Part shown: one piece after another, positions 1 to 9,067 of the stretch
Numbering within the stretch: the first letter of the stretch is position 1
Layout: each line of letters opens with the position of its first letter
NCBI GenBank assembly: GCA_039820405.1
Contig: JBCBQC010000110.1
Span: forward strand, 1 to 19,983
Direction of reading: 5' to 3'
Length of the DNA: 19,983 nucleotides
Source: CALLVY01 sp937899855
GTDB lineage: Bacteria; Bacteroidota; Bacteroidia; Chitinophagales; Saprospiraceae
Notes under the pieces: generated by a model
Seen by the model: only the letters and a program-made list of their open reading frames with translations
Database searches by the model: none
Told to the model about the DNA's origin: nothing
Position numbers and translations under genes: made by a program

Positions 1-3000
1 TGTTGTTCGTAATCGCGCCACCAGGACCCGTCCAGGCATAAGTCACCGTCGTACCGCTGTAGGCAGAAATACTTAGGGTAACCGATTCATCAGCACACAC
101 CGGACCGTTCGCCGTAATTACCGGCTGTACCGGACGTTGTGTAATCTCCACTTCCGTACTGGCTGCGTTCGAGATACAACCTAAAGCATCAGTGACGATT
201 ACCGTATACGTCCCACTTTCGGTGGGGCCCGCATTGGCAATCACCGGGTTGGCCTGCGTCGAGCTAAAGCTGTTCGGACCGCTCCACTGGTAAGTATAAG
301 GCGTCGTTCCACCACTCGCATTCGACGTCAAGGTCAAGTCCGTATTCGAGTCTACGCACAGGCTACCATCATTGGTAGGCGCAGCCGTAGGCAAAGAATT
401 TACCGTCAAGGCGTAGGCTAGGGAAGCATCCGAGGTACAACCATCTACCGTTACGCTCACCGTATAATTGCCACTATCACCAATCGTAGCGGGATCGATA
501 ATTAATTCGTTGCTGTTATTCGTAATCGCACCGCCGGGGCCTGTCCAGGCGTAGGTCACCGTCGTTCCGGCGTACGCCGGAACACTTAAAGTCACCGCCT
601 CATTCGCACACACCGGACCGTTCGCCGTAATTACCGAGCGGGCCGGTTCATTCGCCAACTCAATGGTGATGCTGTTGGGAGGAGAGGTACAGGCATTGGC
701 ATCCGTAACGATCAAGGTGTAAGTCCCCGCCGCAGCACTCGTCACGTTGGTAATGACGGGGCTCTCATCGCTGGAACTAAACCCATTGGGCCCCACCCAA
801 GCGTAAACGTAAGGGCCCGTACCCCCCGTCACCGTAGCACTCAGCGTAAGGTCACTGGTGCCATCTACACACCCCAGATCCTGATCGACCGTGACGATGT
901 TGATGGGACTGTTGATCGCGATGGCGATGGCTGCCGTGTCGGATACGCAGGTAGCACTTTTTACCACCACCCGATAGGTGCCGTCATTGGCAGTAGTAAC
1001 GGGATCAAGGACTAAGGGGTTGACGTCGTTGGCCAGTAGGGTCGTGCCCAGGAACCACTCGTAACGGACACCCGATCCACTGTAATTGGACACCAGTAAG
1101 TTCAGAGGCTCGCCGTCACAAATGACCCCCGGATCCGCAAGGACCGGAACGGTTGGTCGGTCAATCAGGTCAAGGACCACCGCACCGTTCACGGCCCGAC
1201 AAGCATTGGCATCGGTAACGACTACCTCGTAGGTACCGGAAAAGGAACCATCAACATTCGCCAATACGGGATTGGCCTGCGTCGAGCTAAAGCCATTGGG
1301 GCCCGACCAAGCGTAAGTGTAAGGCGTCGTTCCCCCACTCGCATTGGCACTCAGGGTAATGTTGTCACCCAAGTCCACACAAGTCTGGCCAGTGACCGAC
1401 GCAGTGGGGGCTACCGTCGGAAGGGCGTTGACCGCCACGGTATAAATTTGGGAAGTCGTCGAAGGACAACCCGCCACCGTCACCGTGACGGTGTAATCCC
1501 CCGCGTTGGCGACCGTCACGTTGGCGATCGTCAGTACGGGCGCATCGGGATAGTCGCCCCCCGTCGTCGAAGTCCCGCCCGGACCCGTCCACTCGTAGCT
1601 GACGCTGCTACCGGAAAATTCCAAGGTGGACAGCGTAAGCGTAGCGCCGATACAAAGCGGCGCGTTGCCACTGATCGTCGGCTCAAAAGGACTGCTCGTA
1701 ATCAAAGCCACTTGGGTACTACCCACTGCCGATTCACAGCCATTAGCATCGGTCACCACCAGCGTGTAAGTCCCCTCGTCATCCCCATCGGGACTGGCGA
1801 TGACGGGATTTTGGACCCCAGAGCTAAAGCCATTGGGGCCCGACCAAGCGTAGGTGTAAGGCGTGGTTCCTCCACTCGCGTTGGCAAACAATTCCAAATC
1901 ACTCGAACAGGTCCCTCCGTTGTTGGTGGGGCTGGCACTGGGGTTTTCGTTCACGCTAACGCTGACCGTACCCGCCGCCGACGTACAACCATCCACCGTA
2001 ATTTGTACGGAATACGTACCATCATCCGCCGTGCTGACATTGGGAATGACGGGGTTTTGAAAGTTGGAGGAATAAGCCCCCGGCCCCGACCAAGCGTAAG
2101 TAGCGCCGCTAATCGTAGGGGTCGCCAGTTGTAAATCATCTCCCTCACAAACCGCATTCGCCGTCGCGGTAGGCGTCGCGGGAATGGGACGCAGCAGCAC
2201 TTCCACCGGATCGGACAAGGTGGAGCTACAACCATTGGCATCGGTGACGCGTACGCGCCAATCGCCCGCGAGGTAAACGCTGCTCGCCGCCGTCAAAGTC
2301 GTATCGTTCGTGGTGGCCGTAAAGGAAGGCGTTCCACCGTCGGGCCCAAACCATTCGTAGCTCGTGCCCATCGTTCCACTCACCAAATTAAAAGGATCGC
2401 CCGTACAGACCGGAGCATTGGAAAAAACCAGTGCCTGACTGGGCGGGTTGTTGATGACCACCGTGGTCGCTGCCGAGAAGGGCGATACACAGCCATCCGT
2501 CGTCGTGTACCGGACCCGATAATCACCCGCATCTACCGGGCTAACCGGGCTGATGACGGCGTTTTGGGCGGTAGAGGTGTAACCGTTGGGGCCCGTCCAC
2601 TCGTAGGTGGCACCCGCAGGAGCACCACTGCCGGACAGGGTAAGCGTTCCCCCCACACAAGTCGGGCCATCGTTATTCGCCGTAGGAGCCACCAAAGCAG
2701 TGGATACGACAATCGTCACTTCGTCAAAGCTGTAATCCGTACAAGCCCCGTTGGAAAGCGTCCATCTAAAAGTATAACTTCCCGTCGTCAGTCCCGTTAC
2801 CTGGGAATTGGCCAAATTGGGACTGACGATGGTGGCACCCGCCGGGTTGCCCGCACCGGCCGTCCACAAGCCCGTACCGGTACTCGGACCAGAAGCCGCC
2901 AGACTGATCCGGTCGGTACCGTTACACAAGGTCTGATTGGTTCCGGCATCGGCATTGTCCGTCGGAACGACGTCCACCACCACGGTACTGGTTGCCGAAG

Positions 3001-6000
3001 CGGGCGAAGTACAGCCCGCCGCACTGCTGACGATGGCGTAATAGTCGCCCGCATCCGCCACGGTGACGTTGGTCAGGACCAGCGGATTGGTGCTACCCAC
3101 CAGGGTGGCCGTGGCATCGTACCAATCGACCGTACCACCCACTACTACCCCACTCGCAGTCAAAGTAATGTTGTTCGTTCCATCTCCACAAACGGGGCCA
3201 TCATTGGTCACAATGGGAGCCACCGGATTGGTATTGACCGTGATCGCCAAGGCTGCCGACAAGGGAGAAGTACAGCCATTGGCATCGGTCACCGCTACTT
3301 GGTAGGTACCGTTGTTGCTGACGTTGGCATCCAAGATGATGGGGTTCTGGGCATTGGAGGTGTAGCCGTTGGGGCCCGTCCACTCGTAGGTGGCAGTGGC
3401 CGAACCGCTGGCAAAAAGACGAATCACATCGTCCTCGCAGTAGTTGCCCCCCGCTACGTCGCTGGTGGGCGTCGGCGGACTGGGAAGGCTGTTGACCACC
3501 AGGGTCAGGGTGTTGGACGTATCCGAAGTACAACCGTCCACGTCGACGATGGTAAAGTAGTCGCCCGCATCACCGGTGGTGACGGGGTCAATGATAATTT
3601 CAAAGCTGGAAGTCGAAGTGATAAAGCCTGTTGGGCCGTACCAGGAATAGGTCACGATACTACCATTGTAATTGGTGGTACTGGAGATGGTAGCGCTCTG
3701 GCCTTCACATACCGGGTTGGTATCAAAAGTGATAAAGGGATCGATGGCCAGGCCGTTGTTTTTGTTGATCGTATCGCAGGACTCGTGGTTGTAGTTGTTG
3801 ATTTCACCGGGATCGCTCGGATCGCCCGTCCGCTCTACACCGAGAATGTTATTCGGGGGACTGGCTAGTCCCACCTGATCGGTCGACTGTAAACTTTGCC
3901 AAGTGAGGGTCGCACAGTTTTCTACATCTTCACATTCGTTGGAAGCCGGGTCGTGTTGTACCCTAAAGCTAATCAAGCAACTGGAGCCCAGGGGCAGTTC
4001 GTCAAAACTCAGGGAAATCGTTCCTCCCGTAGCGGGGGAAGGGTCGTCGACGAAAGTCGGAGCGGCGGGGCAGGTCCCTCCGATGGAACCCGTTACAAAA
4101 CGCAGACCCGCCGGTAAAATATCTTCCAGGACAATGTCCTTAGCTACCGTATTGGAAAGCCCCGTATGACTGATCTCCAAACCGACGATGGCCTCGTCGT
4201 CCAAATCAATGGTATCGGGGCTAAAGGTCTTGGTGACGATAATGTCCGCTTCGAGAATGGTGACGGGCAGGCTGGTTTCCACCTCCAAAGTACCCGGCCC
4301 GTTGGGATTGTCCCAAACGATGCCGACCGAGTTGTTGAGCGCTTGGCCACGGATGTTGTTAAAGGAGTTGAGTACAATGGCCCGGTATTCGACCGTGATG
4401 GTCTCCACCGTACTGTTGTCAACGTCGTTGTTGACCACGTTGCCCAAGGAAATGGTAGCCACGCGATCGACATTGACGTCGCCCGTACCATCGTTGGCAA
4501 AGCTGACTTGGGGAGCTTGGTTTAGGACGGGAAAACCACCCACTACGCTGGTGCTAATGCCGGCGTCGGCATAAACGGTATCGATGTCGATAAAGGCCAG
4601 GCCCCGATCGAGGCTATCGATAATTTGAGCATTGAACAACTCCCCCTGGGCCACCTCGATGGTTGCCGTATAGGAAATGATTTCACCCACGTGGACCTCG
4701 GTGAGGTTGCCGCTGTAATTGGGGGCAATGCTGCTGATGGTTTTGTTACTTACGGGAGGTACAATCTCCACCGTAGCGTCGTCGGTATCCGAGGAGCGTA
4801 CCGTACTCCCCGCCGGAGGATCCCAGCTGGCGGTAGCGGTATTGGTCAAAATCTCCCCCAGATCCACGTCCGGGTCTATCGCACAACGGTAAGTAATCAC
4901 CACCTCGCCGTTGGGCGGAATCGAATCTTGCAGCACCATGGTCCCCGCAAAGGGATCACCCGTATAAGCAACGGCCCCACCGATCTGATCGACGACCGTA
5001 ATGATCCGGTGCCCATTGAGCCCGGCGATGTCGGGATCGGTAACTTCAACGTCCAGCGCCGAACCGGAACCCGTATTTTCAATCGTAATGACAAAAGTTA
5101 CCGAGTCTTGAGCGCGCGACTGCGTGATGTTGCCATCGGGAGGCGTAGCCACCGGACTGATCGTGGCATTGGCGGTAGGATTATCACTGAAAATAACCCC
5201 CTTGGTGACGTTGACGTCCGCTTCCGCCACGTAAACGCTCGGCCGACCGCTATTGATGGTGGTACCGTCGTACACCCAGCGCCCGCGATTGCGAATCCGG
5301 CGGTTTTCTACGTTGTTGGAAATATTGGTGACCAAGGCGGTGTAGGTAAAGGTAATCGTCTCGGCAGTATTGTCGTCGGTATTGCTGTTGGTGATGTCCC
5401 CCAGATCGAGATTGAAGGAAGATGCTCCCGCAATACCCGTTCCCACAAAACTGCTAAAACCACCCGCCACCGTCGTACTCAAAGCGGGATCGGCCACCAC
5501 GGCCGTCATCTCCACAAACTCCATCCCCGGCGGGTTGGGCGTAATCGCATCCTGCAAACGGCTGTTCACCGAAGTCCCCTCGGGAATGGTCACCTCAATT
5601 TGGTAAGTTACCACATCACCAATCTGTACCGAATCCGCCGCTCCGGAAAAATTTGGCGCAATCCCCAGCAGCGACTTGCTGATGCTGGGACCGGCGATCG
5701 TGACGGTGGCATCGTCGGTGAGGGTGGGAAACGTGGAAAACCCGGGTTGGGCGGCGTACTCCACCGAGGCGGTATTTTGTAGGGTCTCGTCCGGCTCCAC
5801 ACCAATGCCACAGGTACAGGTGTAGGTCAGCAAAAGCTCATCCTGCCCATTGCCCGCTACCCCATCGTCTTCCTGCAAGGGATTGGCGTTGTCGATGACC
5901 AAGGGAGTGGTAAACAAATCGCCCGTATAATTGGCCGGACTGCTTAGGACCGTACCGTCGGCAAAGGCCACCGAACTGAGCGTACAATTGTCCAGGTTGG

Positions 6001-8083
6001 GGGGGCGGGTATCCCGAAGGGTGAGGTCAAATGCATCAGCCCCACCGGTATTTTCGACCGTAATGACGTAGGTAAGCACGTCGCCCGCATCGGCATCGGT
6101 CGCGTTGCCATCCACCGGAGTACCGCTGGGAGCTACCGTACTATTGGGATTGTCCGTACTGAGGATGCCCTTGGTCATTTCCAAATCGGGCGCAAACACC
6201 TGGATCAAGGTCAAGTCCGTTCCAGTGGCCGTAGCGGCCGGAGTATTTTGGGACTGAGCCTGGAGAATGTTGGAGTGAAACAGGGCATCGGCAAAGGGCT
6301 CGCCACTGACGACCACGTCGATGTCGACGCCGATCTGCGAAGCCGTAGTGTTGTTGATATCGGGAAAATTGATGATCACCGAATTGGTGGCGACATTCGT
6401 ACTGGCCCCCGAAGGACTCACGCCCAAATAACCCGCACCGGTCACCGCACGAATGTTGGAGCCAATGGCGGGGGTAAAGTCGCTGATCAGGTGAATGGGA
6501 AGGGGTAAAAAGTCCTCGAAAATGATGCCGTTGGCATCCCCCGAGGGAATGTCCATCTCCAGGCGGTAGGTGATGATGTCGCCGGGTACGTAGGGGCCGG
6601 TAGCTGGAGCGAGAATCGACTTGGCGATGTTGACCGGAGAGATTTGAATACCGGCGCTACTGGCGTCGGTACAGGCGGTCGCCCCGTTGATGAGGTCGTA
6701 GGTGATGTTGCCACTATCGCCAAAGGAATCCGCGGCGAGTACCGGATCGCCAGTCAGGTCGTAGGTTTGGTCGACTACCCCGGTGTAAGTCAGCACGCCC
6801 TGTACGGGCCCGTTTAGGTTACCGCCAAAGGCATCCACCACGTCTACCACGATGGTGTACTGCCCCAATCCGGGATCATCGGTCGTGACGGTCAGATTGA
6901 CGCCATTGGTAAGGGCCACCGGGGCGCCCCCCACCGTCAGCGCAATCGAAGCGGGATTGAGGTTGAGCCCGTCGGGCACGATGTCGGTCATCACCAAAGC
7001 GGTAGCCGTATCGTAATCGGTGACGTAAAAGTTGAGGGTAGTGGTCACCGTCTGGCCGGGATTGGCCGTGCCGGGGCTCATGCCCTTGGTGAGGGTGATG
7101 TGGCGGGCCAGGTCCTCCTCGCGGTCCGTCTCGGTACCGGGCTGGGTGGTGGTGGTAAAGCTGGCGTTGTTCTCGTACAATTCGGTGTCGCAGATGGTGT
7201 GGTCCAGAATGTCGATGACGTAAGCCTGATACTGAACGACGACGTCGCTGGTGCCCGTCGTACCGGTGGCATCGGTACAAGAAAGCGCAATATTCCCTCC
7301 GGGCGTACTGGTGGAGGGGAGTGTCGTAAAGGTACAACCCGAAGTGGCCCCGGAGCCCGATATCCCGCTGCCCACGAGTCCGACGTACTGCAAACTGGGG
7401 GGGAGTACGTCCTGAAACACCAAATTGTCGACGGTTTTTCCATCGGCAATATCGAGGCGCAATTCGTAGGTGATGGGATAAGAAGGCCCGGGGGGTATTT
7501 CCTCTTCGTGTTGATCCAGTACGGTTTTATCGAAATTGAGTAGGGTTGGGGTAATGTTGACCACACTGCTATCGCCCACGATAAAGCCATTGTCGCCCGT
7601 GGCGGTATCGCCAAAGCGAAAGATGGGAACGATGGAAATGTCCAACGGCACGCCGAGGGCAGCGGTGGGGCTGATGTTGCCACAGAGGTTGGTGATGAGG
7701 TCGGGGCCGCCTTGGTTGACCGAGCCGACGGGCATCTCAAAGAGAATAAAGGTGTGGCCCACCGGGACGATAATGTCTTCGTTGGTAAAAGGATCGGTGA
7801 TGGGTAGCCCCGTAGAGACCTCATTGACGATCACGCTTCCCCCCGTTGGCGTAAACCCCACCGATACAAAGCTGATCTCCGGAGGCAGGATAAAGTGGTA
7901 GTAGGGGCCGTAGCCCGTAGCCGGATCCGTATTGGTGAACGAAACATCAAAGCAGAAATCTTCACAAGCAAAGGAAGTCGCCGGAAGGGTATTGGTTTGA
8001 GTGGGCGTCTGAGCGGAAAGCGTGCCAAGTAGGGTACAAAAGACAAAAAAGAAAGCGTAGAGTAACTGGGCTAATCTGACCAT
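1..8083 (-). CDS. Giant secreted modular surface protein (DUF11/D2-like plus Ig/PKD-like modules), C terminus beyond window
   Basis: Read by hand, the minus frame from the ATG at 8083-8081 has no stop down to position 2, giving 2694 codons of a protein that continues past the left edge. An in-frame TAA lies a few codons upstream, so this is the first possible ATG. Residues 1-24 form a signal peptide (basic start, YAFFFVFCTLLG core, cleavage after LSA). Residues 25-180 are a unique Cys-containing head. Residues about 180-1440 hold eight DUF11/D2-like modules, and residues about 1450-2694 hold 15 Ig/PKD-like modules with VC...YxWxGPxG...DANGC patterns resembling SprB-type repeats. Bacteroidota proteins of this type are usually exported by T9SS and anchored through a C-terminal sorting domain, which would lie outside the window. 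A role as adhesin or motility/biofilm surface protein is inferred; no enzymatic domain is visible. Confidence 0.9.
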   Translation of the reverse strand, partial: MVRLAQLLYAFFFVFCTLLGTLSAQTPTQTNTLPATSFACEDFCFDVSFTNTDPATGYGPYYHFILPPEISFVSVGFTPTGGSVIVNEVSTGLPITDPFTNEDIIVPVGHTFILFEMPVGSVNQGGPDLITNLCGNISPTAALGVPLDISIVPIFRFGDTATGDNGFIVGDSSVVNITPTLLNFDKTVLDQHEEEIPPGPSYPITYELRLDIADGKTVDNLVFQDVLPPSLQYVGLVGSGISGSGATSGCTFTTLPSTSTPGGNIALSCTDATGTTGTSDVVVQYQAYVIDILDHTICDTELYENNASFTTTTQPGTETDREEDLARHITLTKGMSPGTANPGQTVTTTLNFYVTDYDTATALVMTDIVPDGLNLNPASIALTVGGAPVALTNGVNLTVTTDDPGLGQYTIVVDVVDAFGGNLNGPVQGVLTYTGVVDQTYDLTGDPVLAADSFGDSGNITYDLINGATACTDASSAGIQISPVNIAKSILAPATGPYVPGDIITYRLEMDIPSGDANGIIFEDFLPLPIHLISDFTPAIGSNIRAVTGAGYLGVSPSGASTNVATNSVIINFPDINNTTASQIGVDIDVVVSGEPFADALFHSNILQAQSQNTPAATATGTDLTLIQVFAPDLEMTKGILSTDNPNSTVAPSGTPVDGNATDADAGDVLTYVITVENTGGADAFDLTLRDTRPPNLDNCTLSSVAFADGTVLSSPANYTGDLFTTPLVIDNANPLQEDDGVAGNGQDELLLTYTCTCGIGVEPDETLQNTASVEYAAQPGFSTFPTLTDDATVTIAGPSISKSLLGIAPNFSGAADSVQIGDVVTYQIEVTIPEGTSVNSRLQDAITPNPPGMEFVEMTAVVADPALSTTVAGGFSSFVGTGIAGASSFNLDLGDITNSNTDDNTAETITFTYTALVTNISNNVENRRIRNRGRWVYDGTTINSGRPSVYVAEADVNVTKGVIFSDNPTANATISPVATPPDGNITQSRAQDSVTFVITIENTGSGSALDVEVTDPDIAGLNGHRIITVVDQIGGAVAYTGDPFAGTMVLQDSIPPNGEVVITYRCAIDPDVDLGEILTNTATASWDPPAGSTVRSSDTDDATVEIVPPVSNKTISSIAPNYSGNLTEVHVGEIISYTATIEVAQGELFNAQIIDSLDRGLAFIDIDTVYADAGISTSVVGGFPVLNQAPQVSFANDGTGDVNVDRVATISLGNVVNNDVDNSTVETITVEYRAIVLNSFNNIRGQALNNSVGIVWDNPNGPGTLEVETSLPVTILEADIIVTKTFSPDTIDLDDEAIVGLEISHTGLSNTVAKDIVLEDILPAGLRFVTGSIGGTCPAAPTFVDDPSPATGGTISLSFDELPLGSSCLISFRVQHDPASNECEDVENCATLTWQSLQSTDQVGLASPPNNILGVERTGDPSDPGEINNYNHESCDTINKNNGLAIDPFITFDTNPVCEGQSATISSTTNYNGSIVTYSWYGPTGFITSTSSFEIIIDPVTTGDAGDYFTIVDVDGCTSDTSNTLTLVVNSLPSPPTPTSDVAGGNYCEDDVIRLFASGSATATYEWTGPNGYTSNAQNPIILDANVSNNGTYQVAVTDANGCTSPLSAALAITVNTNPVAPIVTNDGPVCGDGTNNITLTASGVVVGGTVDWYDATATLVGSTNPLVLTNVTVADAGDYYAIVSSAAGCTSPASATSTVVVDVVPTDNADAGTNQTLCNGTDRISLAASGPSTGTGLWTAGAGNPAGATIVSPNLANSQVTGLTTGSYTFRWTLSNGACTDYSFDEVTIVVSTALVAPTANNDGPTCVGGTLTLSGSGAPAGATYEWTGPNGYTSTAQNAVISPVSPVDAGDYRVRYTTTDGCVSPFSAATTVVINNPPSQALVFSNAPVCTGDPFNLVSGTMGTSYEWFGPDGGTPSFTATTNDTTLTAASSVYLAGDWRVRVTDANGCSSTLSDPVEVLLRPIPATPTATANAVCEGDDLQLATPTISGATYAWSGPGAYSSNFQNPVIPNVSTADDGTYSVQITVDGCTSAAGTVSVSVNENPSASPTNNGGTCSSDLELFANASGGTTPYTYAWSGPNGFSSGVQNPVIASPDGDDEGTYTLVVTDANGCESAVGSTQVALITSSPFEPTISGNAPLCIGATLTLSTLEFSGSSVSYEWTGPGGTSTTGGDYPDAPVLTIANVTVANAGDYTVTVTVAGCPSTTSQIYTVAVNALPTVAPTASVTGQTCVDLGDNITLSANASGGTTPYTYAWSGPNGFSSTQANPVLANVDGSFSGTYEVVVTDANACRAVNGAVVLDLIDRPTVPVLADPGVICDGEPLNLLVSNYSGSGVRYEWFLGTTLLANDVNPLVLDPVTTANDGTYRVVVKSATCVSDTAAIAIAINSPINIVTVDQDLGCVDGTSDLTLSATVTGGTGPYVYAWVGPNGFSSSDESPVITNVTSAAAGTYTLIVTDANACTSPPNSITIELANEPARSVITANGPVCANEAVTLSVPAYAGTTVTYAWTGPGGAITNNSNELIIDPATIGDSGNYTVSVTVDGCTSDASLAYALTVNSLPTAAPTNDGSLCVDSNTDLTLTSNASGGTTPYTYQWSGPNSFSSTQANPVIANAGPTESGTYTVIVTDALGCISNAASTEVEITQRPVQPVITANGPVCADESVTLSISAYSGTTVTYAWTGPGGAITNN
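93..123 (-). repeat. 31-nt exact repeat, mate at 606-636
   Basis: The 31 nt at 93-123 are identical to 606-636, an offset of 513 nt (171 codons), so the repeat keeps the reading frame and equals one two-module super-repeat. It encodes the conserved ITANGPVCA segment. Confidence 0.9.
1284..1315 (-). repeat. 32-nt exact repeat, mate at 1821-1852; related 22-nt pair 249-270/1272-1293
   Basis: Positions 1284-1315 match 1821-1852 exactly, an offset of 537 nt (179 codons), and the match continues after one mismatch. A 22-nt stretch at 249-270 recurs at 1272-1293, an offset of 1023 nt. All offsets are multiples of three. They encode the YAWSGPNGFSS core of the GGTTPY-type modules. Confidence 0.88.
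3750..7545 (-). repeat. Eight tandem DUF11/D2-like beta-sandwich modules in the giant protein
   Basis: Eight modules follow one another. Each opens with a strand carrying a Lys in a TKG/AKS/SKS/NKT-type context: K186, K333, K488, K638, K803, K961, K1114 and K1285, spaced 147-171 residues apart. Each then has a strand of the type VTYxIEVxI and a D-x-LP-type turn. Several end in an Asn-containing strand such as NTASVEY or NTATASW. Modules 4/5 and 6/7 look like a duplicated pair: modules 4 and 6 share the NPxxTVxP...ENTG type, and modules 5 and 7 share the IAPNxSG...VxxGD/E type. The Lys, acidic residue and Asn placement recalls intramolecular isopeptide domains, but this was judged by eye only. 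Confidence 0.75.
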
Positions 8084-8179
8084 TACCGATAGTTTTTATG
8101 TTTATTTTTATCATACGTGGCAAAAACCAGACCGTTGCGCCCACTAAAGCCAAAAATACGGGATCATTGTGACAGGCAA

Positions 8180-8212
8180 AAAACATAAATCAAACTATCT
8201 CTCAAACACAAA
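8180..8212 (-). promoter_or_regulatory. Candidate Bacteroidota-type promoter for the giant gene
   Basis: On the minus strand TTTG (8212-8209), 21 nt and TATGTTTT (8187-8180) fit the TTTG/TAnnTTTG pattern with one mismatch in the -7 box. It lies about 97 nt before the ATG, in the AT-rich part of the 8084-8362 gap. No Shine-Dalgarno site precedes the ATG; the stretch there is A-rich, as is common in this phylum. Confidence 0.35.
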
Positions 8213-8269
8213 TAACTGTAAATCAATAATTTACAATACACATTATCATTCTTTACGTATGAGCAATTC

Positions 8270-8278
8270 GGGGGGGGG
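8270..8278. repeat. Homopolymer of nine G (nine C on the coding strand of the giant gene)
   Basis: An uninterrupted run of nine G lies in the 279-nt gap between the response regulator and the giant gene, about 60 nt upstream of the candidate promoter. It is the longest G/C run I noticed in the window. It could be a slippage site, but nothing in a single sequence shows that it varies. Confidence 0.9.
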
Positions 8279-8362
8279 CTTTTACGGGGAGCAGGAGCTA
8301 GGAAGCGGGGCCCAGTCCGGTTTTAGCCCTTTTTGGGGCCATTTGTGAGCAACGAGGCTTTG

Positions 8363-9067
8363 TTATTGACCCAAAATACGCCGGAGAAAATCGTCTTTGA
8401 AGGCCCGCCCGAGCGGCAGTTGCTCCCCATGGTGCAGGTGAATTTGGTTGCCCGCCACTTTTTCAATCTGGCCAATGTTGACGATGTAGGACTTGTGTAT
8501 CTGCACAAATTGCTGGGGGGCCAACTTGTGCTCCAACCAGTGGCGGAGCGATTCGGAAGACAGGTAGCGCTTGTGCGCCGTAACGATCTCGGTGTAGTCC
8601 GCATCCGACTTGAGGTAGCAAATGGCGGCCTGCTCGACCCGTACGTGTTCGTAGCCCGATTTAATAAAAAAGCTATCCCGGGGCGTGGGGGCTTCCGCGG
8701 CGGGTGGGTCGTTGGGCGCCGCCGGCCGGGGCAGTTTGCTCAGGGCCTTGACGAAGCGCTGGAAGGAGATGGGTTTGAGCAGGTAGTCGATGACCCGGAA
8801 GTCGTAGCTTTCGAGGGCGTAGTCGGGAAAGGCCGTGGTGAGAATGATGTAGGGGGATTGGGGAAGACTCCGGAGAAAGTCCATCCCCGAGATTTTGGGC
8901 AGGTGGATGTCGAGAAAGATGAGGTCCACCGTTTCGCGCTGGAGGAAGTCCAGGGCGCTGATGGCATTGGAGAAGGTGGCGAGCAGTTCGAGGGACTCGA
9001 CGTCACCGATGTATTTTTTGAGTAGCCGCTGGGCCGGTGCTTGGTCTTCGATGATGATGCACTTCAT
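8363..9067 (-). CDS. LytTR-family response regulator (LytT/AlgR type)
   Basis: This 234-residue protein has the usual length for the family. The N-terminal receiver domain has the acidic pair E7/D8, phosphoacceptor D53 in FLDIHLP, T77/T78 and K98 in LLKP, so it looks fully functional. A Pro/Ala-rich linker (about residues 112-130) leads to a LytTR DNA-binding domain (about 131-232) with the typical FIKSGYEHVRV start and the QIHKSYIVNIGQIEKV core. It starts inside the stop codon of the upstream kinase (ATGA overlap), so the two are translationally coupled and most likely cognate partners. It would bind DNA in response to phosphorylation by that kinase. Possible targets next to it are the giant surface gene downstream and the divergent outer-membrane gene. 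Targets are inferred. Confidence 0.95.
   Translation of the reverse strand: MKCIIIEDQAPAQRLLKKYIGDVESLELLATFSNAISALDFLQRETVDLIFLDIHLPKISGMDFLRSLPQSPYIILTTAFPDYALESYDFRVIDYLLKPISFQRFVKALSKLPRPAAPNDPPAAEAPTPRDSFFIKSGYEHVRVEQAAICYLKSDADYTEIVTAHKRYLSSESLRHWLEHKLAPQQFVQIHKSYIVNIGQIEKVAGNQIHLHHGEQLPLGRAFKDDFLRRILGQ

Larger units (their letters stand above)
1..3735 (-). repeat. Fifteen tandem Ig/PKD-like modules with alternating subtypes
   Basis: Each module has an N-terminal Cys (first at C1459, last visible at C2663), a central YxW-x-GP motif and, in most, a C-terminal Cys in a TDANGC-like strand, suggesting one disulfide per module. Average spacing is about 86 residues. From about residue 1979 two subtypes alternate. 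One is the VTLSxxAYxGTTVTYxWTGPGG type with N-terminal Cys at 1979, 2144, 2322, 2492 and 2663. The other is the ASGGTTPYTYxWSGPN type, including C2405 and C2576. The pair repeats every 165-178 residues. The array is not complete inside the window. Confidence 0.85.

Noticed and set aside
1..3735. Regular repeats considered as a CRISPR array
   Set aside because: The repeats are in-frame coding modules with diverged copies and offsets in multiples of three, without short constant repeats and unique spacers.
1448..5782. Several plus-strand frames of 100-434 codons (for example 2564-3868 and 4625-5782)
   Set aside because: They lie opposite the giant minus-strand gene, are rich in Arg, Gly and His with no recognisable domains, and reflect its repeats and base composition.
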